A stretch of 11,814 nucleotides of DNA, from NCBI GenBank assembly GCA_023415605.1, contig JAEZKB010000098.1, positions 1-11,814 of the forward strand, given 5' to 3'. Positions within the stretch are counted from its first letter, which is position 1; each line of letters starts with the position of its first letter. The translations under genes and the position numbers were made by a program. This document shows, in pieces, positions 1 through 7,570 of this stretch. The DNA comes from Pseudomonadota bacterium. Lineage in GTDB: Bacteria; Pseudomonadota; Alphaproteobacteria; Rhizobiales; Devosiaceae. Below the pieces are notes generated by a model that saw only the letters and a program-made list of their open reading frames with translations, was not told the origin of the DNA and did not search any database.

Positions 1-485
1 CGGTGGGGGCGCTGGTCGTCGCCAATCCGACCGGCAGCGTCACGGTGGGTGACAGCCGGCACTTCTGGGCGGCCCCGTTCGAGGTCGATGGCGAGTTCGG
101 CGGGCAGGGTCCGTTCAGCGGGGCACTGAGTTTCGAGCAATCGGCGCGGACCAAGCGCGACGGGACATCGGCGCTGGCCAATACGACGATCGCCATCGTG
201 GCGACCGATGCGGTGCTGAGCAAGGCGCAGGCGAAGCGGTTCGCGGTGGCGGCGCAGGACGGCATTGCGCGTGGTTGCAGTCCGGCGCACACGCCGGTCG
301 ACGGTGACCTGGTGTTCTCGGTGGCGACGGGCGCGCGGCCGATCAAGGACCCGATCCTCGACGTGATCCATCTGGGCCACGCCGCGGCGGTCTGCCTGGC
401 GCGTGCCATGGCGCGGGCGATCTATGTCGCGACGCCGGCACCCAACGACATCGTGCCGACCTGGCAGGAGAAGTGGGGCAAGTGA
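1..485 (+). CDS. P1 (S58/DmpA-type) family aminopeptidase, 3' fragment
   Basis: This is the C-terminal part of a gene whose start lies before the window; about 160 codons are visible in a frame open from the left edge to the TGA at 483-485. The product resembles P1-family peptidases (MEROPS S58, including DmpA and the beta-aminopeptidase BapA). These are made as one chain that cuts itself before a Ser or Thr, which then becomes the N-terminal nucleophile of the small subunit. The matching site here is probably the Asn-Thr-Thr at 180-188, followed by a hydrophobic strand ending IVATDA, the usual context of that nucleophile. Further family-like stretches are KAQAKRF, the SPAHTPVDGDLVFSVATG segment and a C-terminal helix rich in Ala. 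The natural substrate cannot be told from the sequence; members hydrolyse N-terminal residues of short, D- or beta-amino-acid peptides. It overlaps kynU by four bases (GTGA), so the two are probably cotranscribed and translationally coupled. The catalytic residues of the large subunit are outside the window. Confidence 0.85.
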   Translation, partial: VGALVVANPTGSVTVGDSRHFWAAPFEVDGEFGGQGPFSGALSFEQSARTKRDGTSALANTTIAIVATDAVLSKAQAKRFAVAAQDGIARGCSPAHTPVDGDLVFSVATGARPIKDPILDVIHLGHAAAVCLARAMARAIYVATPAPNDIVPTWQEKWGK

Positions 486-1717
486 GGCGCTACACGCTCG
501 GCGAAGCCGAGGCCATGGATATCGGCGACCCGCTGGCGCCGTTGCGGCAGCTTTTCGAGCTGCCCGACGGCGTCATCTATCTCGACGGCAATTCGCTGGG
601 TGCGTTGCCCAAGGGCGTCAAGACGCGGGTGGCCGATGTGGTGTCGAAGCAATGGGGCGAGGGGCTGATCCGGTCGTGGAACACCCATGATTGGATCGAC
701 CTGCCGAGCCGGCTGGGCGATCGCATCGCCAAACTGATCGGCGCGCCGGAGCGGACGGTGACCGTCGCCGATTCCACCTCCATCAACCTCTTCAAGGCGC
801 TGTCGATGGCGCTGCACTTCCGGCCGGACCGGCGGGTGATCGTCTCGGAGGCGGGGAATTTTCCCACCGATGTCTATATCGCGCAGGGCCTCGCCGATCT
901 GCTCGGGCAGGGGCACCAGTTGCGGCTGGTGGAGCCGGGGCAGTTGGCCTCGGCCATCACGCGGGATGTCGCCGTGGTGATGCTGACCGAGGTCAACTAC
1001 AAGACCGGAGCGCGGCACGACATGCGGGCGGTCACTGCCTTTGCGCACGAGATGGGGGCGCTGGCGGTCTGGGATCTGGCGCATAGTGCCGGCGCCTTTC
1101 CGGTCGACCTGTTCGGCGCGCGGGCCGACTTCGCCGTGGGGTGTGGTTACAAATATCTTAACGGCGGCCCTGGTGCGCCGGCGTTCATCTATGTGGCGCC
1201 GGAACATCATTACGGTCTGCGGCAGCCGCTGACCGGCTGGCTGGGGCACGAAGCGCCGTTCGCGTTCGCCGAGGATTATCGTCCGGCAGAGGGGATCGAG
1301 GCGATGCGGGTAGGGACGCCGCCGATCCTTTCGATGTCGGCGCTCGATGCCGCGATCGACGTCTTCGACGGCGTCGACCTGGCGCTGGTGCGCGCCAAGG
1401 CCGATGCGCTGTTCGATCTCTTCGTCACCGAAGTGCTTGCGCAGACACAGGAATTGGAGCTGGTGACGCCGATCGAACCGGTCCGGCGCGGCACCCAGGT
1501 CAGTTTCCGCTTCGCCGAAGGTTATGCGGCCATGCAGGCGCTGATCGCTCGCGGCGTGATCGGCGACTTCCGCGGGCCAGACATCATGCGCTTCGGGCTG
1601 ACGCCGCTCTATCTGCGCTATTCGGATGTGTGGCGTGCTGCCTCGATACTCGCGCAGGTGATGCGGCGGCGGGAGTGGGACCGGCCGGAGTTCAGGGTCA
1701 AGGCTAAGGTCGTCTAG
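482..1717 (+). CDS. kynU: Kynureninase (L-kynurenine hydrolase)
   Basis: This PLP enzyme of the fold-type I aminotransferase class hydrolyses L-kynurenine to anthranilate and L-alanine in cytosolic tryptophan breakdown. The assignment rests on the N-terminal YLDGNSLGALP motif, the FPTD cofactor-ring motif (residues 127-130), WDLAHSAG with Asp198 and His201, and GYKYLNGGPG, whose Lys224 forms the Schiff base with PLP. At 411 residues it matches bacterial kynureninases of about 416, so it is full length. The start is ambiguous. GTG at 482 is preferred because it overlaps the upstream stop and lies 11 bases after AGGAG (466-470). GTG at 473 is only two bases after that motif. ATG at 515 would drop about 11 residues that look family-like. 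The gene is probably the second or later gene of an operon with the P1 peptidase. No kynA (tryptophan dioxygenase) or kynB (formamidase) is in the window, so it is unknown whether the anthranilate pathway is complete nearby. Confidence 0.95.
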   Translation: MRRYTLGEAEAMDIGDPLAPLRQLFELPDGVIYLDGNSLGALPKGVKTRVADVVSKQWGEGLIRSWNTHDWIDLPSRLGDRIAKLIGAPERTVTVADSTSINLFKALSMALHFRPDRRVIVSEAGNFPTDVYIAQGLADLLGQGHQLRLVEPGQLASAITRDVAVVMLTEVNYKTGARHDMRAVTAFAHEMGALAVWDLAHSAGAFPVDLFGARADFAVGCGYKYLNGGPGAPAFIYVAPEHHYGLRQPLTGWLGHEAPFAFAEDYRPAEGIEAMRVGTPPILSMSALDAAIDVFDGVDLALVRAKADALFDLFVTEVLAQTQELELVTPIEPVRRGTQVSFRFAEGYAAMQALIARGVIGDFRGPDIMRFGLTPLYLRYSDVWRAASILAQVMRRREWDRPEFRVKAKVV

Positions 1718-1738
1718 GCTGGCTAAAGCCTAATTTAA
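1715..1738 (+). terminator. Weak hairpin at the kynU stop codon, possible terminator
   Basis: TAGGCT (1715-1720, including the TAG stop of kynU) is complementary to AGCCTA (1727-1732), giving a 6-bp stem with a 6-base loop followed by the AT-rich ATTTAA. It is the only stem-plus-AT structure before the next gene. The stem is short and there is no proper U-run, so an intrinsic terminator is only a possibility. Confidence 0.3.
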
Positions 1739-1767
1739 CGGCATTCCAGCATCCTACATCTTCGACC

Positions 1768-1785
1768 GGCGCCAAACACGGCGCC
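1768..1785 (+). other. Small hairpin just upstream of the CHASE-GGDEF-EAL ribosome site
   Basis: GGCGCC occurs at 1768-1773 and again at 1780-1785, separated by AAACAC. Because the hexamer is self-complementary, the two copies can form a 6-bp stem with a 6-base loop. It ends four bases before the AAGGG ribosome binding site at 1790-1794, so it could influence translation of the c-di-GMP enzyme. In GC-rich DNA such short stems also arise by chance. Confidence 0.3.
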
Positions 1786-1801
1786 CGGCAAGGGTCTCGA
1801 C

Positions 1802-4522
1802 GTGACGTGGTTTGGTGACGCGGTGTCAGCGCTCTGGCGCTTCCTGAGGAAGCCGTCCAGCCTCCCGGCCATCCTTGCGCTCGGGGTCATGCTGCTGGCC
1901 GGCGCCTTCGCCGACTATCAGAACACCGTGCTCTTTCAGCAGAGCGAACGCGCCGAAGTCCAGGACAAGCTCGGGCTCATCCGCGCCAAGCTCGAAGGCA
2001 ATATCAACGGCAATATCCAGCTGGTGCAGGGGTTGGTGGCGACGCTCTCGACCGAGCCGGGCATGCAGCAGGACCGCTTCAGCCAACTCGCCGACAACCT
2101 CTTCGACAAAGGCAGCCAGCTGCGCAACATCGCCGCCGCGCCCGATCTCGTGGTGCAAATGATGTATCCGCTCGAGGGTAATGAACGGGCGATCGGGCTC
2201 GACTATCGCAACAACGAGGCGCAGCGCGAGGCAGTCCTGAGAGCGCGCGACACCAAGCAGATGGTGCTGGCGGGTCCGGTCAATCTTGTGCAGGGCGGGC
2301 AAGGCTTCGTCGGCCGCTTCCCGGTGTTCGTTGGCGAAAGTGCCGCCAAGGAATTCTGGGGCGTGGTGTCAGCGGTGATCGACGTGCGACGGCTCTATAC
2401 CGAGAGCGGACTGCTCGACCCGACGCTGCCGATCGCCGTCGCCATTGCGGGGCGCGATGGGCTGGGGCACGAGGGTCGCCACTTCTTCGGACCGGCCTCG
2501 ATCCTCAGCCAGGACGCGGTGACTGCCGAAGTGACGCTACCCACCGGTGCCTGGGAGCTCTATGCAATACCCAAGGGCGGGTGGGGAACCACGCCGCCGT
2601 CGGCGCTGGGCCTCCGGCTGGTGATGCTGCTCCTGGGCGGGCTGGTAGTGATCCCGATCTTCATCAGCGGCCGGTTGACCGAGGAGCGGCAGCAGCACAT
2701 CCAGACCCTCGCCGCCCGCGAAGCCGAACTCACCAGACTGTCTCGCCGGCTCGGCATGGCGCTCGAAGCCTCGAAGGTCGGTGTCTGGGAGAACGATCTT
2801 ACCACCGGCGACCTCTATTGGGACGACAGGGTCAACGCCATCTTCGGCCTGCCGCAGGATGGCGGTCAGCGGCACTATCTCGATTGGGAGGCCGCACTGC
2901 ATCCCGACGACAAGTCGCGAGCGATCGCGGAATTCTCCGAAGCCGTGAACAAGACCGGCCACTATTATTCGGACTACCGTGTGGTTACGCCGATCGGCGT
3001 GCGCAACATTCGCGCCATCGGCACCGTCTACAAGGATGCGGGCACCACAGCCAAGATCGTCGGCGTCAACTGGGACGTTACCGTCGACGTAGCGCTCAAC
3101 GACAGTCTCAAGGAGGCAAACCGGCTTTCGGAGGCGCGCAATGCGGCGCTGGCCAAAGCCAAGGCCGATATCGAGCACAATGCACTGCATGACAGCCTCA
3201 CGGGGCTGCCCAACCGGCGCTACCTGGACGACATCCTACAGCGCCACGCGACGCGCTGCGCTCTCAGCGGGCAGAAGCTGGCGTTGCTGCACATCGACCT
3301 CGACCGCTTCAAGCAGATCAACGATACGCTCGGTCACGCGGCCGGCGATGCCATGCTGGTGCATGCATCTGAGGTGCTGAAATCGAACATCCGGCCGGAG
3401 GATTTCGTCGCCCGTATCGGCGGCGACGAGTTCGTGCTGGTCTCGGCCATCAGTGGAGACGACACGGTGCTGGCCGACCTCGCCGACCGGATCATCGTGC
3501 GGATGCGGCAGCCGGTGAACTATGAAGGGCACGAGTGCCGCTTCGGGGTGTCGGTTGGCATCGCGACGGCGGTTGGCGTCGAGGTTGACCCGCGAAAGCT
3601 CCTCGTCAACGCCGATATCGCTCTCTACAAGGCCAAGAGCCGCGGCCGCAACCGCTACGAGTTCTTCTCGGAGACGCTGCAGGCAGAGGTGATCAGGACC
3701 AAGCGGGTCGCCGACCAGATCCTGCAGGGGCTCGACCGCGGCGAGTTCGAGCCGTGGTTCCAGCCGCAGTTCGACTCGCGCACGCTCGATGTGGTGGGCT
3801 GCGAGGCGCTGGCGCGGTGGCGGCATCCGACCGAGGGCATCCTGGCGCCCGACAGCTTCATGGCGGTGGCCGAGGAGCTCAATGTCGTGGCCAGCATCGA
3901 CCGGCTAGTGCTCGAACAGGCGCTCAAGTGGCAGGCGAAATGGCAGGCCATGGGTCTCCACATGCCGCGCCTCTCCGTCAACGTCTCCTCCCGCCGTTTG
4001 CGGGACGAGCAGCTGGTGCAGAGCCTTCGCGATCTCAATATCACTCCCGGAACGGTGGCCTTCGAGCTCGTCGAGACGATCTTCCTCGATGAGGGCGACG
4101 ACGAGGTGCTGTGGCAGGTCGAGCAGCTCAAGGAACTGGGTATCGACATCGAGATCGATGATTTCGGCACTGGCTATGCGTCGATCGTCAGCCTGCTCAA
4201 GCTCAAGCCGAGCAAGCTCAAGATCGACCGCCAGCTGGTGATGCCGGTCGTCGACAATCCGGCGCAGCGGCACCTCGTGGAATCGGTGATCGAGATCGGC
4301 AAGTCGCTCGATATCGGCGTCGTCGGCGAGGGTGTCGAGACCATGGAGCATGCCCGCATCCTGCGCGATCTTGGCTGCGACGTGCTGCAGGGCTACGCCT
4401 TTGCGCGACCGATGGCGGCCGATCAAGTCGCGGGCTTCCTCCGGGCTGAGGCCTGGCGCGGTGCCGATGGGCCGCTACGGCAAAATCACCGTGCGGGTGC
4501 CAAGCGCCGGTCGCGCGGCTAA
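1802..4522 (+). CDS. Membrane CHASE-PAS-GGDEF-EAL cyclic-di-GMP synthase/phosphodiesterase
   Basis: This 906-residue inner-membrane protein should make and/or degrade cyclic-di-GMP in response to an external signal. A transmembrane helix (about 18-38) leads into a periplasmic CHASE domain (about 60-265, with the family-like segment around MMYPLEGNERAIGLDYR). A second helix (about 270-290) follows, then a PAS domain (about 316-430), a short helical linker, GGDEF (about 456-625) and EAL (about 640-890). The cyclase site GGDEF (540-544) is intact, and an RxxD product-inhibition site (Arg531-Asp534) lies five residues before it. The phosphodiesterase residues also look intact: EAL (668-670), Asn727, Glu755, DDFGTGY (786-792), Lys807, Glu843 and Gln863. 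Both activities are therefore possible, and which dominates cannot be read from the sequence. GTG at 1802 is chosen because AAGGG (1790-1794) lies seven bases upstream and the first helix follows directly. The last 25 or so residues are basic and outside the EAL fold. It appears to be a single-gene unit. The CHASE ligand is unknown. Confidence 0.93.
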   Translation: MTWFGDAVSALWRFLRKPSSLPAILALGVMLLAGAFADYQNTVLFQQSERAEVQDKLGLIRAKLEGNINGNIQLVQGLVATLSTEPGMQQDRFSQLADNLFDKGSQLRNIAAAPDLVVQMMYPLEGNERAIGLDYRNNEAQREAVLRARDTKQMVLAGPVNLVQGGQGFVGRFPVFVGESAAKEFWGVVSAVIDVRRLYTESGLLDPTLPIAVAIAGRDGLGHEGRHFFGPASILSQDAVTAEVTLPTGAWELYAIPKGGWGTTPPSALGLRLVMLLLGGLVVIPIFISGRLTEERQQHIQTLAAREAELTRLSRRLGMALEASKVGVWENDLTTGDLYWDDRVNAIFGLPQDGGQRHYLDWEAALHPDDKSRAIAEFSEAVNKTGHYYSDYRVVTPIGVRNIRAIGTVYKDAGTTAKIVGVNWDVTVDVALNDSLKEANRLSEARNAALAKAKADIEHNALHDSLTGLPNRRYLDDILQRHATRCALSGQKLALLHIDLDRFKQINDTLGHAAGDAMLVHASEVLKSNIRPEDFVARIGGDEFVLVSAISGDDTVLADLADRIIVRMRQPVNYEGHECRFGVSVGIATAVGVEVDPRKLLVNADIALYKAKSRGRNRYEFFSETLQAEVIRTKRVADQILQGLDRGEFEPWFQPQFDSRTLDVVGCEALARWRHPTEGILAPDSFMAVAEELNVVASIDRLVLEQALKWQAKWQAMGLHMPRLSVNVSSRRLRDEQLVQSLRDLNITPGTVAFELVETIFLDEGDDEVLWQVEQLKELGIDIEIDDFGTGYASIVSLLKLKPSKLKIDRQLVMPVVDNPAQRHLVESVIEIGKSLDIGVVGEGVETMEHARILRDLGCDVLQGYAFARPMAADQVAGFLRAEAWRGADGPLRQNHRAGAKRRSRG

Positions 4523-4817
4523 ACCCTCCAACGGAAGAGGCCATAGGTAGGCATCGCTGTTCGCCGCCTCGAGCGCTCGATGGATGCGCTGATCAGCCCG
4601 ACGACCTTGCTGCGCAATCTGCCTGAGGTGCTCCGGGCGCCACCGGCGTTCGGCCAAGTCAAAACCGTCGTCCCGCCATAGTCCGAAAGTCTGGCCAAAT
4701 CTCATGATTTGGCCGCAGTTTTCCTGACTCCATGACTTGCGGGCAGCTTCTTTGTACCCCAATCTTTGAACTACGCGATTTCAACACGATTCAGGTTCAC
4801 GCGCCGCAGGAGGCCCA
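4523..4817. other. Intergenic region between the c-di-GMP gene and ybaL
   Basis: This 295-base gap holds no gene I can support. It contains a 12-base perfect palindrome TCGAGCGCTCGA (4569-4580), a stronger inverted repeat at 4693-4714 (listed separately) and the AGGAGG ribosome site of ybaL at 4808-4813. A 33-codon + strand reading frame (4580-4681) and a TTG-initiated - strand frame covering most of the gap (4475-4762) exist. Neither has a ribosome site or recognisable sequence. The right part from about 4700 is richer in A+T than the flanking genes, as expected for a promoter region, but no clean sigma-70 hexamer pair was found. Confidence 0.6.
4693..4714. promoter_or_regulatory. Perfect 8-bp inverted repeat upstream of ybaL
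   Basis: GGCCAAAT (4693-4700) and ATTTGGCC (4707-4714) are exact reverse complements separated by CTCATG. The dyad lies about 100 bases before the ybaL start and 170 bases after the previous stop. A TTTT run follows four bases later, so on the + strand it could act as a weak terminator. The AT-centred, symmetric form also fits an operator for a dimeric regulator. The sequence does not decide between these. Confidence 0.45.
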
Positions 4818-7043
4818 ATGCATCACGACACCCCCCTGATCTCCACGATCGTCGCGGGTCTTGTGCTTGCATTCATTTTCGGCGCCATAGCCAATCGCTT
4901 CCGCATGCCGCCGCTGGTCGGGTATCTCTTGGCCGGCGTCGTGGTAGGGCCGTTCACGCCCGGCTTCGTTGCCGACGGCGAACTGGCGACGGAACTTTCG
5001 GAACTCGGCGTCATCCTGCTGATGTTCGGTGTGGGCCTGCATTTCTCCCTCAAGGATCTGCTGTCGGTTCGTGCTGTCGCGGTGCCGGGCGCCATCGTGC
5101 AGATCGCCGGCGCAACCGCCTTGGGCTGCGGTCTCGGGCTCATGTTGGGCTGGGGGCTGGGCGCAGGACTGATGTTCGGTCTGGCGCTTTCGGTCGCCTC
5201 CACCGTGGTGCTGCTCAAGGCGCTGCAGGACCGGCGGCTCATCGAGAGTGAAAAAGGCAAGATCGCCGTCGGTTGGCTCATCGTCGAGGACATGGCGATG
5301 GTGCTAGCGCTGGTGCTCATCCCGGCGGTAGCGAGCCTGGCGAGTGGTGGGGGCGGCACGCCGATCAACGACCCGTTCGTCAATTTCACCGAGCGGATGT
5401 TCGGCATCCAGCTGGGCATTCCCGGCGTGCTGGCCGTGACGGTGATCAAGCTCGCCGCGTTCGTGGGCTTCATGCTGGTCGTCGGCCGCCGGGTCATCCC
5501 GTTCATCCTTCACTTCACCGCGCATACCGGCAGCCGCGAACTGTTCCGCCTTGCGGTGCTGGCAATTGCGCTGGGTGTGGCGGCAGGGGCCGCCTATCTC
5601 TTCGGCGTCAGCCTGGCGCTGGGCGCGTTCTTTGCCGGCATGATCCTATCGGAAAGCGAGCTCAGCCATCGGGCCGCGCAGGAGAGCCTGCCGCTGCGCG
5701 ACGCGTTCGCGGTGCTGTTCTTCGTTTCGGTCGGCATGCTGTTCGACCCAGGCATCCTGATCCGCGATCCTCTGCCTTTGCTGGCGACGGTATTCATCAT
5801 CCTCATCGGCAAGTCGATCTTTGCCTTCCTCATCGTCCTGGCTTTCCGCCAGCCGGTGGCAACGGCGCTGATCATTTCCGCCAGCCTCGCGCAGATCGGC
5901 GAATTCTCCTTCATCCTGGCGACGCTGGGCGTGACGCTCGACATCCTGCCGGCACAGGCCAAGGACTTGATCCTGGGAGGCGCGATCATTTCAATCGTGC
6001 TCAACCCGGTGATCTTCTGGGCGGTCGAGAGGGGTCGGCCAGCGCTCGAACGCCGATTCCCTGGCAGGGCGCCGGCACCGCGGGTCGAACCATCGGTCGC
6101 CGCTTCGACGCCAACGCCCGAGCCGGCGACGGCCGTGTCGGAGGAGCCGGACGAGTCGCCGCAGCCAACGACGCTTACCGCGCATACCATCCTCATCGGC
6201 TATGGCCGCGTGGGTACAGTGGTGGGCGAGGGTCTTCTGGCCTCCAAGGCGCCGTTCCTTGTCATCGAAGACGCAGAAGGGCGGATCAACACAGCGCGGG
6301 CTGCAGGTATCGAGGTCATTGTCGGTAACGCAGCAAGCTCAAAAGTGCTGGGTCGCGCCAATGTGGCGGAGGCCAAGACCTGCGTCATCGCCATTCCCAA
6401 CGCCTTCGAGGCAGGACAGGCGGTGGAGCAGTGCCGCAAGCAGAATGCCGGGCTGGTGATCATCGCGCGGGCCCATTCCGATGAGGAGGAGCAGCATCTG
6501 CTGCATCTTGGCGCCAATTCGGTGATCATGGGCGAGCGCGAGATCGCGCTGGGCATGCTCGAACTGGTGCAGCGCGATTCCAGCGCCGTCGCCGAAGTGG
6601 TGGCCAGCGATGCGGTTGCCGCCGCCTTGGGTACGCCGATTATAGCGCCACCACCACCGGGGGGCAGCGCATCGGAGCCGATGGCGGAAGTCCCGCCGCC
6701 GGCGCTCGGGGCGGTGGCGCCTGGTCCGCTGACGCAGGGCGATGCCCAGCCGCCAGGCGGCGCGGATGCGATGGAGACGGCGACGCTGGCGGAGTCAAGG
6801 CCGGGCGATGCCGAGATGCTGCTCGAAAAGATCGAGGCAGCGCCGGTGCAGCATCCCGACACTGGTCCCGCCGAGCCGCCCGCAGTCGTCTCGGCCTACG
6901 GCGAGGAGCCCGATCCGGAACCCGATACGGCAACGGAGCCTGTCTCGCCGGATACGCTGCCGTTCAAAGCGCGGCAGCCGGCCCGCACGGCGGCGACACC
7001 GTTCAACCCCGAAGTTGCCCCTCCCGAGCCGGTGGAAAGATAG
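4818..7043 (+). CDS. ybaL: YbaL/KefB-type monovalent cation:proton antiporter (CPA2) with RCK domain
   Basis: The product is a 741-residue inner-membrane antiporter of the CPA2 family, expected to exchange K+ or Na+ for protons. The first 400 residues form about twelve hydrophobic helices and read closely like E. coli YbaL: the start MHHDTPLISTIVAGLVLAF, then PPLVGYLLAG, GPFTPGFVAD, ELGVILLMFGVGLHFSLKDL, ASTVVLLKAL and GWLIVED, with the acidic pair Glu157-Asp158 in the likely ion path. A charged, Pro-rich linker (about 413-455) leads to a cytosolic RCK/TrkA-N domain (about 455-575) with the nucleotide-binding motif GYGRVG (461-466). Residues from about 590 to the end are rich in Pro, Ala, Glu and Thr and look disordered. 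E. coli YbaL is about 558 residues, so the linker and tail explain the extra length. ATG at 4818 is supported by AGGAGG four bases upstream (4808-4813) and by the YbaL-like N-terminus. The ion specificity and the RCK ligand are not visible. Confidence 0.92.
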   Translation: MHHDTPLISTIVAGLVLAFIFGAIANRFRMPPLVGYLLAGVVVGPFTPGFVADGELATELSELGVILLMFGVGLHFSLKDLLSVRAVAVPGAIVQIAGATALGCGLGLMLGWGLGAGLMFGLALSVASTVVLLKALQDRRLIESEKGKIAVGWLIVEDMAMVLALVLIPAVASLASGGGGTPINDPFVNFTERMFGIQLGIPGVLAVTVIKLAAFVGFMLVVGRRVIPFILHFTAHTGSRELFRLAVLAIALGVAAGAAYLFGVSLALGAFFAGMILSESELSHRAAQESLPLRDAFAVLFFVSVGMLFDPGILIRDPLPLLATVFIILIGKSIFAFLIVLAFRQPVATALIISASLAQIGEFSFILATLGVTLDILPAQAKDLILGGAIISIVLNPVIFWAVERGRPALERRFPGRAPAPRVEPSVAASTPTPEPATAVSEEPDESPQPTTLTAHTILIGYGRVGTVVGEGLLASKAPFLVIEDAEGRINTARAAGIEVIVGNAASSKVLGRANVAEAKTCVIAIPNAFEAGQAVEQCRKQNAGLVIIARAHSDEEEQHLLHLGANSVIMGEREIALGMLELVQRDSSAVAEVVASDAVAAALGTPIIAPPPPGGSASEPMAEVPPPALGAVAPGPLTQGDAQPPGGADAMETATLAESRPGDAEMLLEKIEAAPVQHPDTGPAEPPAVVSAYGEEPDPEPDTATEPVSPDTLPFKARQPARTAATPFNPEVAPPEPVER

Positions 7044-7078
7044 GCGCGAAGATTCTCACTTTCGCAGCCATTATCCCC

Positions 7079-7092
7079 TATAGCTCGATCAC
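7079..7092 (+). promoter_or_regulatory. Possible -10 element for a leaderless Rrf2 transcript
   Basis: TATAGC at 7079-7084 resembles a sigma-70 -10 hexamer. Initiation six to eight bases downstream would fall at or next to the ATG at 7093, giving a message with almost no leader. This fits the lack of a ribosome site before that ATG. No good -35 hexamer is seen at the expected spacing, so this is weak. Confidence 0.25.
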
Positions 7093-7554
7093 ATGGCCGG
7101 AGCGCAATCCGGCCGGGACTCCGAGATGATTTCGCAGAAGGCAAAATACGCGCTCCGGGCGCTGGTGGCACTGGTCAAGGCTGGCCCTGGCGCCTCGCTG
7201 ATGATCTCGGACATCGCGCGCGATCAGGTGATCCCGAAGAAGTTCCTCGAGCAGATCCTGCTGGAACTCAAGCGCGCCGGCATCGTGATGTCCAAGCGCG
7301 GACGGCTGGGCGGCTATGCGCTGCTCCGCGCGCCGAGCGAGGTCACGTTCGGGGAGGTGCTGCGGCTCATCGACGGACCGATCGCGCCGCTCCCCTGCCT
7401 TTCCAAGATCGCCTATCGCCGCTGCTCGGACTGTTCGGACGAGGCGACGTGCGAAATTCGGCACGTCTTTGCCAAGGTGACCGTCGCCACCCGCGACGTG
7501 CTCGACCGTACCAGTCTCGCCGATGCGATGACCGTCCCGGAGCTCGTGGTCTAG
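7093..7554 (+). CDS. Rrf2-family transcriptional regulator with four-cysteine cluster
   Basis: This is a 153-residue Rrf2/IscR-type DNA-binding protein. MISQKAKYALRALVAL (from residue 12) is the typical start of the winged helix-turn-helix. SDIARDQVIPKKFLEQILLELKRAGIVMSKRG is the recognition helix region and GRLGGYAL is the wing. The sensor segment has Cys102, Cys111, Cys114 and Cys120 plus His124 (C-x8-C-x2-C-x5-C-x3-H). IscR and NsrR bind an Fe-S cluster through three cysteines in a similar place, so an Fe-S or thiol sensor is plausible but not shown. Its 3' neighbour on the same strand, 243 bases away, is the sulfate uptake operon, which makes a role in sulfur or cysteine control the leading inference. 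ATG at 7093 and ATG at 7126 are both possible. Neither has a clear Shine-Dalgarno sequence, and 7126 gives the canonical Rrf2 N-terminus. Confidence 0.9.
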   Translation: MAGAQSGRDSEMISQKAKYALRALVALVKAGPGASLMISDIARDQVIPKKFLEQILLELKRAGIVMSKRGRLGGYALLRAPSEVTFGEVLRLIDGPIAPLPCLSKIAYRRCSDCSDEATCEIRHVFAKVTVATRDVLDRTSLADAMTVPELVV

Positions 7555-7570
7555 GCGACCTTCTCTCGAG

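Noticed and set aside
422..1249. Long minus-strand open frame opposite kynU
   Set aside because: It is antisense to a gene with clear family motifs. Its composition (Arg, Pro, His, Gln, Asp) is typical of the complement of GC-rich coding DNA.
4580..4681. 33-residue + strand open frame in the same gap
   Set aside because: It has no Shine-Dalgarno sequence and no recognisable motif, and chance frames of this size are common at this GC content.
4475..4762. Minus-strand frame of 95 codons covering most of the gap before ybaL
   Set aside because: It starts with TTG, has no ribosome site, overlaps the end of the c-di-GMP gene, shows a third-position GC content that looks lower than the real genes, and resembles no family I know. 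A homology search with conservation in relatives would be needed to revive it.
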